Notes under the pieces: generated by a model
Databases searched by the model: none
The model's input: only the letters and a program-made list of their open reading frames with translations
What the model was told of the DNA's origin: nothing
Source: Epinephelus fuscoguttatus
Lineage: Eukaryota > Chordata > Actinopteri > Perciformes > Serranidae
Direction: 5' to 3'
Length of the DNA stretch: 64,000 nucleotides
Assembly: GCF_011397635.1 (NCBI RefSeq)
Contig: NC_064759.1
Coordinates: 15,458,428-15,522,427, forward strand
In this document: piece by piece, positions 1 through 10,400 of the stretch
Layout of the letters: each line of letters starts with the position of its first letter
How positions within the stretch are numbered: the stretch's first letter is position 1
Made by a program: the position numbers and the translations under genes

Positions 1-132
1 ACTTTGTGCATGTCTACACACTATATGATAGTCCTGCATTGTGAGGTGAACCTAAAAATGCAAAGTGATCTTGTATGATAAACCAACATGTGTGGTGGGC
101 CACTTATTTTGAACAACGAGCAGTCATGTTCT

Positions 133-568
133 AAAGGTCCAGTGTATAAGATGTAGGGGCACCTATTTAACTGGCAGAAATGGTACATAATATTCAGAAC
201 TATTTTGTTTTAATACATTTATAATCACCTGAAAATAAGAAACAGTTGTGTTTTTTGTTACCTTAGATGAAGCAGTTCATATCTGCATAGGGACCAGGTC
301 CTCTTCTTCAGAATCCGTGGTGTCGTTTCTACAGTAGTCTCACCACCAGACAATCAGAGATCTCTGCCTTCTGATGATTTAGTTAAGCAAAGCGTCTAAA
401 GACTGACTTGTGAGTCTATTTCTACAGATGCCCAGAATAAACAAATCAAACATTGGCTGCCAGTGGCGTATTCCCATTGGCCACCACAGTCACGCTTGGC
501 ACACAGGAGCAGTTTCAGTTCTGCACTGCTCACTGCTAGATGTCACCAAATTCTACACTGGACATTTA
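133..568. mobile_element. Short non-autonomous DNA transposon, GGTCCAGTGT-ended family
   Basis: The ends are inverted: the left end reads TAAAGGTCCAGTGTA and the right end, reverse-complemented, reads TTAAATGTCCAGTGTA. A related copy lies at 25926-26440. There is no coding capacity. It is interrupted by an 84-bp insertion at 335-418. The superfamily is not assigned. Confidence 0.65.
335..418. mobile_element. 84-bp miniature transposon nested in the 133-568 element
   Basis: It is flanked by a perfect 9-bp direct repeat TTTCTACAG at 326-334 and 419-427, which is the duplicated target site. Its ends are short inverted repeats, TAGTCTCAC and TAGACTCAC. Its two halves match, in reverse complement, the two ends of a much longer element at about 37185-38009, so it looks like an internally deleted derivative. 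Confidence 0.7.
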
Positions 569-1254
569 AGTTTGATGAGCTCCACCTGTCTCGTAGTTGG
601 TCATGAGTATGTTGTTGCATCTGAGCTGGGTGCAGTACAGAGGCAGAGGCAAGCACTTCCTGATAAATGTTTTGTAATGACTGTACAGTACTGTATTTTA
701 TTAGTCATGATGAATAATGTATTTGATAGGGAAGGACTTGATTCAAAATTAGGAAGTATTATTCCTCTCCAACTGCAGCTGTTGCTTTCTTCTAAACTTA
801 TATATGTCACAACATCACCAATAAAGTCATCTCTTTCTATTGACAGGGGTTTTTGTTACTGTTGTTGCTGTTCTAAATTCCCCTTTTTCAACTTTAGATT
901 AAAGCCATTTTCATCTGGGTCCAAGCATATTGCAGGCATTTGAATGCTTGTTTCTTTTTTAATTGACAAGAAGCAAAACTCTTGATGCCCTGTAAAATGA
1001 TTCATGGCGGTCATCACTGTATGCTGATGCTCGTTTGACCTATTTAAATCTACTTCCAGAAACAGGTTTTACATGACTACATATATATTGAATTTCTATA
1101 TTATTCAAGATCTGGAATGCATCCCATGTATTTTAATTTAAACACAAATAATCCTACTATGTGAAAAGAACAACTACAACTACCTAAATCAGCCAGTAAT
1201 TGTAGGTCATATAGTTTTTGTAAAGATTCTTTTCAGAGCTTTTTGATTTTATTA

Positions 1255-1402
1255 TAGTGCAGCTGGAGAATGACAGGAAAGTGGGGAGAGATGGGGGATA
1301 ACATGCAGCAAAGGTCCACAGGTTGGAATTGAGCTGCTGCAAAGGCCTGCATGGGGTGCACACACTCTACCAGGTGAGCTAAAGGCTGCACCAGCTTGAG
1401 GC
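1255..1402 (-). repeat. Degenerate SINE-like dispersed repeat
   Basis: The segment resembles a common fish repeat with a decayed tRNA-like promoter read on the minus strand: the text around 1310-1345 is a worn reverse B box and 1366-1384 a worn A-box region. It is too diverged for firm family assignment. Confidence 0.4.
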
Positions 1403-2346
1403 AGCCATGGTCTTGGTGTTTTTTGTCAGGATGAACCATGAATTGAGTGAAGTTCTTTATACTTATGTTGAATATTGGATATTTGTCACAGGAGATTGGA
1501 AATTTAAGTTTGGGAATTCATTAAGTAGCAGAAGATATGGCATGTCAACTTTTAAACCACAAGAGTTTGCAACAGATGGGCAAAAACAGGAGATCTACTC
1601 AGGTGCCGGTAGTTTTCCTGACGAGCTCTCCAACCCACCCTTTGTATCCCCAGGACAGATGAGTTACTCACTGCAACACCAGGAAGCTTCTCATATACCT
1701 TCTTGACAACTTCAGTCTTTTTAGGCTTAAAACACTTAAAACAGTCAAAGCATTGATGATAAAATTCTGAGAAAGAATCTCTCATCATTCCTTTTGGTTT
1801 CAGGTGTAATGTCAAATATGTTGGTGATATTTGTTTACAACTGAGATGAAACAGAACATGTTGTGTGTACAGTACAAATTACAAAAAGAAAAAGCACATG
1901 TGCATTAAGTTTTGTTACAATTACTACATAAAATTGAACTTAAAGACACATGCTTAGAATGTATAACTTCAAAACAGATTGATATATCAAAATTTCCTTG
2001 ATAACATCAGATCAGTGATGTCTGTGGATGACCCTGCCAAAGTTTCAGGACACTTGGACCTGGACAATTTGAATATGATAAAGAGAAAATTGAGAATAGG
2101 TTGCAAAATTTTACAGTTTTAGAACAGAGGAGCATTGAAGCAAAGATGCAGATGAATTGAGAAATCAATATGGTGAAAGAATTTTGAGTCTGAGCCAAGC
2201 CGTTTTGGGGATAATCGCAAAACGTGAACTTGGTTGTTACAGCACCACCTTGAGGTCAATTTGTATTTTGTAACTCTCCTGCCAATTTCAGTAAGCTTTA
2301 TGGTTTTTGCTACACAAGCACTTAGGTGAAGAAAAATAAGAAAAAT

Positions 2347-2386
<40 letters not shown>

Positions 2387-2388
2387 AA
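2347..2388. repeat. (GAAA)n microsatellite
   Basis: About ten near-perfect tetranucleotide units. It gives a spurious Phe/Leu/Ser-rich open frame on the minus strand. Confidence 0.95.
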
Positions 2389-3111
2389 ACAAAAACAATA
2401 GGGCCCCTGCAGTGAGTGTGCTGCTTGGACCCCCAAAACATCCAATACATTTTTACAGTAAAACAATTTAATAAATGTAAACAAATAAATAACACAATGG
2501 GCTTTTTCAGGAATAAATTATTTATACACTACTGCATTATTGTGCTTGAGTTGGACCTCATTTTACATACTTTCCATTGTACTGGGTAATTTGATCTGTA
2601 ACAATGTAACAAAAAATATATCTGTGAAATAGTGGAATTAAAAGTACGATATTTCTTTGAATCAGAAGTATAAAACAGCATAAGATAGAAGTACTGGAGC
2701 AAACTACATTAAAGTAATACTGTACATTAAAATATATATCCTATATATATAAAAAAAAGTATTATATTAAAAACTATTACAGTAAAATATCTTGATGCAT
2801 TCCCCCACTGTTATGTATAATGTTGTTGTTGTGTTTTTTGAGACTTTGAGCTGTGATCATGCCTATTATAATACTTGGAAATCATGTTTATTAATTGTGT
2901 ATTTTGAATCTCTTTCCTTCCAGCCAATAACAGTCTATCCTCCTCAAGATAAATGCATCTTTATGAGTGAACTGTTTGTGCCTCTCTTCAAAGTGCTTCT
3001 TATCAATTGGCTATTTATTTACAGAAAACAGATTCAAATTCAAAATCCCCTTCAATATAGCCCTTGTCTTTCAGTAGTTTCACGGTAGGTGGCACCCTCA
3101 CTGTAAGAAAC

Positions 3112-3240
3112 TAGCTGGATTGGATACTTTAAACGCCACTCAAAAACTATTTTACTCTCATTGGTCAGAATCCAAAACAATGACGTTTGTAGCCCCGCCC
3201 CCTCGCTTGCAGCTCTGATACCCCGCGGAAGTTGGTTTGT
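3112..3240 (+). promoter_or_regulatory. casp2: Probable casp2 core promoter
   Basis: Just upstream of the inferred first exon are two inverted CCAAT boxes (ATTGG near 3119 and at 3160-3164), a CRE-like TGACGT at 3181-3186, a GC box GCCCCGCCCC at 3192-3201 and an ETS-like GCGGAAGT near 3225-3232. There is no clear TATA box. The composition fits a broadly expressed TATA-less promoter. The transcription start is inferred, not seen. Confidence 0.55.
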
Positions 3241-3348
3241 AGAGTAAGGTGAGGACGGGATGTTTGTGTGAAAGAGTGTGAAACACGTCGACACTTTTCT
3301 CTAGTTTTACTGGACGGGTTGACATTTTGTTGCAGAAACAGAGGAACG
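3240..3348 (+). other. casp2: Probable casp2 non-coding first exon (5' UTR)
   Basis: A good splice donor, GGAACG|gtaaga, lies at 3349, directly downstream of the promoter motifs. The next good acceptor, before the coding start, is at 4281-4282. The left edge is a guess. Confidence 0.45.
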
Positions 3349-4282
3349 GTAAGAAGTAGGTTTGGAGGGAATTATATTTCGCTCACTTTCGTGCAAGGAA
3401 AAAGGGGGGCAATCCGAAGTGAGCTAACTAGCTAGTTAGCATCTGCATTTAGCTATCAACGTCTAAGTTAACTGTCAGTATATCTGAAATACAGTTTCTT
3501 GCATTGTGACGTTTTGTTAATATGATAATATAACGCTGGCACATTTAGTTATCGTCCTCACAAACTCATAAGTTAGCCGTATCTTTGTATACACCTGCAT
3601 TGTTGAGCTAGCATCGTTACTGGTTCGTTTCTGGTGGCTTTAAAAGTATATATTTACATGATTGATAAGTGCTTTCGTGATAACACGCTAACGGATGTGT
3701 AATGTGTAACTATGTAGCGATATGGCCGATTAAAAGAGCCAAGCAGCAGCTCAGTGTATAGCGATACTGTCTCTGTGGTATCTGAAGCAAGACTGTTAAA
3801 AAGATCACACCATATGACTCGTAGTAAGGAGCTGGAGTTGTTGACATTTGAGCCGCAACGATTAGTCAGTTATTGATTAATCGACCGACAGAAAATGAAT
3901 TGGCAACTATTCTTACAATCAATCAATCAATCGTTGAAGTCATTTTTCAAGCAAATTGCCCAAAATGTGTTTTTTTTCCAGTTTCTCAAATGTGAGCATA
4001 TGCTGCTTTCTTATAGTAATTTGAATACGTTGTGGTTGGGATATGTTGGCTGGACAAAACTTGACATGTGATGAAGCCACATGAGGCTCAAGAATATTGT
4101 TACAGGCTTTTCTCACTTTTTTAAATATTTTTTTGTACGTCAAATGACGAATTGAGAACACAATCTAAACATTATTCAGTAAAGTTGCAGCCCTAGTTGA
4201 TATTGCCTGTCACAAACTGTGCTATAACTTCTGTTTTATTGTTTTGGAGGCTCATGTGTTTTGTTTACTGTCCTGTGTCCAG
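3349..4282. other. casp2 intron 1 (5' UTR intron)
   Basis: It opens with gtaaga and closes with tgtccag. The only recognised content is the transposon remnant at about 3850-4196. Confidence 0.5.
3850..4196. mobile_element. hAT-like short element remnant (GGGCTGCAAC ends)
   Basis: The left end has AGCCGCAACGATTAGTCAG and the right end, reverse-complemented, begins AGGGCTGCAACTTTACTG. These are the typical termini of a very common fish non-autonomous element, with TGATTAATCGA-type motifs inside. No target-site duplication was identified. Confidence 0.55.
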
Positions 4283-4296
4283 CCTGCTGGAGAAAA

Positions 4297-4446
4297 ATGT
4301 TGGAGTGTGGCATGCTGGAGCAGGACAGACGGGCTCTTCGGAGGCGCTCTGCTACTCTCTGCAAAGAGCTGGTGGTGGATGCACTGCTCATTCAGTCCTT
4401 ACAGGCAGATGACATCCTAACTGAGAGCATGGCAGAGAGCATCATG
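4297..4446 (+). CDS. casp2: casp2 coding exon 1: start and CARD helices 1-3
   Basis: Fifty codons from ATG 4297, ending phase 0 at ATG|gtatgt. It follows the acceptor at 4281-4282, and the 5' UTR portion is 4283-4296. The in-frame TTG at 4261 lies in the intron. Confidence 0.93.
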
Positions 4447-7400
4447 GTATGTGAACACAGATAAATGGATGTCATTTCATTTAGGTTATAAGCAGTCTGA
4501 CTGTCAGTAGATGTTCAACTGAACTTATGTCCGATAGCGACACATTGAATGTTAGATACACCTGCTTGTCAATAGGTTGTTGCTGGGCTGCCAGCAACTT
4601 TGGTAAAGGTTATGGTCAAGTTAAGGGCCATGGGTTAAACCTAGGAGTCGGAACCTGTAATTGGTGCCATGGTACACCTATGGGGTGAAAAGGTGATCCC
4701 AGGAAACCTTTTCAGATGTTTCATTTTAATATTATTTAAAAAAAAAAAAAAAAGCTTGATATGTTCACTTCTTTAGGCCTTTAAACATAGTTTCGATTTT
4801 ACAAAATCACTCTTTAGCTGAACTGCTTGCCATGTATGTCCAAACTAAAGACTCAACCTTAGATGAGGGGTCACAAGTAGATTTTAAGGGGTCACCAGCC
4901 ACATAGGTTGGGATCCACTGGGTTATGCCCTTCAGAGAACTTGTAAAGTAAGAGGTTAATTTGGGATTAGTGAGTCTGAGGTTTAGTCTCACGCGGGTTG
5001 AGTCACATAAAGGCCAAAATAAAAGATTGCCTGCAACGAAGCCTTCAGTTTTGAAACACTGTCATATAAATGCATGGGTGGCTCCTGGGCTGACTTTACT
5101 AGTTAACACCTGAGATGCCAACTTTATCAACCAGTGTCTGGTTAAAAGCATGCCGTTTCATTGTAAGACAGATTCTGGTAATGCTCAATTGTAGAGAGTG
5201 TACAGTGGGCAGTGGTTGAGGTGTGAGAATACTAAATCAAATTTACTATTAGATTTATATGTTGCCAATGGTGTTTATTTTTCTGATCTCCACTCTAGGC
5301 TGAGCAAACATCTCAGAAACGAAGCTGGCGCTTACTACTACTATTACCAAAGCGTGGGCCCAGAGCCTTTAGCAGCTTCCTCTCAGCTCTGCGAGAAACC
5401 GAGCAGCAGCACCTGTGTGACCTGCTCACACAATCGCCAGAAAAAGATGGCACACCTGTAGAGGTGAGTGTGCAGTTTGTCAAACATCACCACACACACA
5501 ACACGAAGCTACAGTTTACACAGCAGATTATTACCAGACTTAGTGCAGCTCTTAGTCTGTTTTCTGCTCACAGCGCATTCGGCCTGAGGAAGAGCCAGAG
5601 GGAATTGCAGGGCGACAAGTCATGCAGACAACTGAAAAGAAGAGAGAGGTGAGAAGGGTGTTTATAATCCTTCAAACAGGATTACCTTAGTCATTGTCAC
5701 TATTGACATTTCACAAGACTTACACATAACAAAAGGTAACTTCCGGAGAACTTTGTATCATTGAATATGTCTTATTATCACATCTGTGATAATAGTGTGC
5801 TCTAGTTAAATGGTCTTCTGCAGACATCCTCAGTAGACAGAGAAGAAGAGAGTGAGGTGAGCAGCACCTCATCGTGTCCAGTCCGACCTTCAGATAGCTA
5901 CCAGCGCTCACAGTCACCATTCAGAGGATGGGTGCCAGTCAGGGAGGAAGACAGGAAGACAGAGAGACAGAGGCTGAAGAAAGGAGGAAGACATAAGCAG
6001 ACAGAGATGGCAGGTTCCCTAATAGTTAAGTTAGGAGTGCAGTTGTGGTTTTCCCCACAACAAACAACAGCTGCTGCCACAGCACAGAGCAAGATCTGTC
6101 ATTATCTGTCTTTGTGTTAAGCAGCTGATGTTTTGTCATTAATGATTCATGCATGATTTTGAATTTCAGAGGTTTTCAGACTCTCCTCTTCCGCTTCCCA
6201 CTCAAGAAGGAATTGCTGCCAAGAGAGCGAGGACACATGGTGAGTGGTGTTGCAGTGTGGCCTGCATTCAGGTTAGAATTGGTTTCTCTGTGTCCCGTGT
6301 TGTTGTCAATGTTTTTCTGTTTCCGTGGGGATAAGGGGTGGTGTCTTTAGAATCTGTTGTCTAGTTTAAATAGACAGGTAATTAGATAAACTTCAGCGCA
6401 AAAGCATTTTGTAGCCAGCAGCTTGAGAGAATTCAGTCTGTGTGAATTGTTTGTTATATAATCTTATCACCGAGAGACGTGTAGGAGTGTGGTTGCTCTA
6501 GCATTCAGCTGCTGTCTGTACCTACAGGCGCCACGCCCCAAGAGTGACTCATTCACAGCATTGTAGTACAAAGTTTGTTGTCACATAGCTGCCGGCGGGA
6601 GCACTCAGTGATGTGAAAGCTTGGCATCAGCAGTTTAACTCGTAACAAGCTGAGCTTAACATTGTGACCTTATGTGCCTGTGTTTGTGTGTGTAGCAGAA
6701 TCCATGGAGTACAGACTGGATGCAGACAGTCCCATCAACAGTCCTGTGCTCCCGTGCACTCCTGACTTTTACCTCTCTCACTGCCAGCAGGTAAAACACT
6801 TCTCTTCACCAGGTCAGCTCAACAGTAACTCACTTGGTTATGTTTTACCTTTTGAGAATTATTTGTCTTCAGTATCTGGTTATGAGTCAAGATAGAGCAC
6901 TAAATGATTTGTAATTGATTTGTAAAAGTCATCATAGAATAATGTAACGTATACAGGCAGGATGTTAAAACCTTTAAGGCCCAAACACACCAAACTGACA
7001 TCAAAGAATTAGCAGACAACAAAGGCCAAATGTTGCATTGCCTCAAATCGCCTGTGTCTCGACCAAAAAGTTGCACTTGAGCACACTGCAAAGACTATAG
7101 CCAGCAGCCAACTAGCATGTACATTTTGCGCCTGTGTGAGAGGAAATATGTCTCCATACCAGCAAGCAGCACTACTCTATATTCATCATTCAAAAAGGGA
7201 AACCAGACAGCCGACAGGACACATTCAAGACGCTAGATAGCGAGTTAGCACATTAACAATACAACCCAATGCTGACAGAACAAATAATATTTATGGTGCA
7301 CTGGTGAAAAATTACACAAACAATTCCAAACTGTTTCTGGAAAAGAGCTCAATGGCTAAAAATATTAGCATACCTAATGTAACAAGTTCGTTTTGGTCTC

Positions 7401-10400
7401 AAGCCCTCTTAAATTAAGCAGGGTTTTTGCTTCTGTCACCTCCGTTTGTTGCTCGTGAACAGAGCTGAACTAACAATCACAGTGATTTCTCTCACTCATG
7501 GGCTCCACCAGCGAATCAACAGGCTAAATTGGATAAAAAAAAAAACAGCCGACAGAGGCTGACTAGTACCAACGGTGTGGGACACGCTGCAAAAACAAGG
7601 GCGACAGACCCTCGCAGGTGGACCGTAGTTGCCTGACGGCCGTCTGTCAGCTTGGTGTGTCAGGGCCTTATAATAACATCATTTGTTGTTGATAATGACT
7701 TTAGTTGTTCTTTTATCTCAGACATGTGTTAGGATGTTACATACCTTGACATGTTTTGGTGGAAACTTGCGCCTTCCTCAGAAGTGTCACTTGGTGGTGG
7801 TTGTGATGCGTCTTTATCAGCTGATCTGATAGTTCAATGGTGTTCATTATGTCTTCCGTTTCTGATAATGACTTTAGTTGATCTTTTGTGTCAGACATGT
7901 GTTAGGATGTTACATACCTTGACATTTTTCAGCGGAATCTTCCGCCTTCCTCAGAAGTGTCAACCACCACCAAGTGACGCAGCTGATTTGTTGTTGCAAA
8001 TTATTTTGAATTTTGGACTCATTGATCCCATCTTTCACTTTTCATTTCTTTACCACACTTTTTTGTTTTTCTCTCTTACTTCCCACACTCCAGTCTTACA
8101 GAATGAATTCATCCCCTCGTGGTTTTGCTTTGGTGATCAGTAACGTGACCTTCGATCCCTGTGCTGCACCTGACCTTGACCCAAGGAAGGGTGGTGAGGT
8201 GGATGACGAGGTCCTCAGGAAGGTCTTCACAGAGCTGGACTACCTGGTTACAGTCCACAGAGACCTCACTGCTCAGGTAACACACACACAGCACTTGATT
8301 TGTTGACAAAGCTAGAAAAGGGAAGTTGTTAAAGGGAGAGGAACAACCTTTTCACCTTGAATCATTTCCAGAAAGTCACTTAGTTATTGTTCGTCAGAAA
8401 GATGCTCTCATGAAAGATTTGTTTGGCAGGTTTATTTGACTCATTTCCTGTTTTCAATGCTGTTCAGTTTTGCGGTGTTATCACAAAGCAAACACACTTT
8501 ACATTTTAGTCATTTAGCTTGTTCTAACAAACTTGGCGCGAGTAAGCATGTTGGCTGTGAGTGTCTTGCTCAGAGACACTTGAAAGGACACTTTGCAAAG
8601 CACAGGTTTTGGCTGTGGGAGTGGGGAGACCTTGACTTTCAATAGATTTACCTCTTAAACTCAGAGTGATCTATGTAACAACATGATTGCCTTACCAACG
8701 TGTTCAGTATTTAAAAAGCAACAATGTGTTAAAACCGCAGTTTTCCTGATTCCTTATGTTTTTGTGTAGGGTATGAGGACATGCATTGAGACCTTTTGCC
8801 GTCGGCCAGACCACCGGACAGTGGACAGCTGTGTGGTGTGTCTACTCTCCCACGGTGTGGAAGGAGCTATATATGGTACAGACGGACAGCTGCTGCAGGT
8901 GTGTTTGTTTGGTGTTTTTCCAAGTTTATATGTATGATGTCATTCAGAGGTAACAATGCAGACTGTTTTCAGACATGTAACTTTGTCACTGTTGTCAATT
9001 TCAGCTGGATTGGGTGTTTGAGTCCTTCGACAATGCACACTGTCCCCTGCTACAGAACAAGCCAAAGATGTTTTTTATCCAGGCCTGCAGAGGAGGTAAG
9101 GCTCTCTATCTTATTCTCTATGCTTTTCTGTCATCGTTCATTTTATTGACATGCCATGTAATCAGGAAAATCTGTTTCTATACGTAGTAGAGGTGTAACA
9201 CGACAGAGAAGTCACAGTTCAGTGTGAGTTGGGTTCAGCAGGGAAAAAGCATACATAAAGATACACTTCTTTACATTTATTTTGAACAAACAGGAGAACA
9301 AGTGTGAAAGGCAGACAAAGTCCACTTCCAGGGGACTGATGTAGTATTTTGCCCACTGAAAAATAAAGAACATTTCAAGCCTCTGTTTTACACTTTATGA
9401 ACACTGAGCAAACACTTTCCCAAAAGGCAGCAGGTCACAATAGACTTAATATCTGAAAAGCATCTCTTATGATATGAAATTGAAAGTGAAACTGCTTGAA
9501 AACAGCAGATATAAGGCATTTGGCTTCAATTTGCTTTTACCTCATCTTGGGGATCAACACATCTGGGTGATGCTGTCAAATGAACATAAGCTTGTTGGAG
9601 GCATTTCTGTTCACACACCCTACAACGGTGGAGTAACACCGACACATCATCCTTGTCTTATACACAACTTTCTCTCCATTGCTGTTGTAGCATAACAGGA
9701 ACCCACAGACAGGCCTTCCAGCTCTGGTGTTTCATTTACACTCACCATATTGTGACTGATGCACACACCAGTCAGCTTGTTGTGCTAACAGATGCTGCTA
9801 ACAGCGTACAAGTTAAAGTTTCTGGGCGGAACTTGCACTTGTGAACTTGGTTACACATTATGTGCATCAATCTACATACAGTTTGCCAAAACATGTTTCC
9901 TTTACTGGGTGTTTTGGGTCACCTGAGCTCACCCATCCATCAATCCTGACATCCAGGAGGATCTCAGAGCCTTCAAATGAGAAGAACACAGTCGAAATGG
10001 TCCATGTCTTTGCTGAGGCTGCCTTGTATTTGTTAGTTTTTGTGCATGTGCAATTGTGAGGAGACCCATAAGAGATCGTGATAGACAAATGTAAAGACAC
10101 ACAGTGTGTGTTATGACTACCTCTGTTAAACTGGTTGGATCCCTGCAATATAATAAGACCTCTTATGTAAGAGAAATAATAAGAGAAAAGTCAGCAGCCA
10201 GCCTGTCCCTCCACATGTCCAGATGGTGTCTGCTGTCAGTTTCCTGGCCACAGGGACAGTCAAGCTGGGTGACAGCCACACAGCTATCCATCAGCCACTC
10301 AGCTCCAGATGCTGTGAATTGTGTCATAATACATCATATTTCAATGTTCTGTTGTAGGCTTCAGTAAATCGTAATACAAAAACAATAATAATCCAGAAAT

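Larger units (their letters stand above)
572..3050. other. Upstream intergenic DNA, no gene recognised
   Basis: Open frames here are short, lack splice-site context or family resemblance, and I read none as coding. It contains a degenerate SINE-like patch at 1255-1402 and a GAAA microsatellite at 2347-2388. The rest is AT-rich and unassigned. Confidence 0.5.

Noticed and set aside
410-943. 177-codon plus-strand open frame
   Set aside because: It begins inside a nested transposon, has no family resemblance and no splice context.
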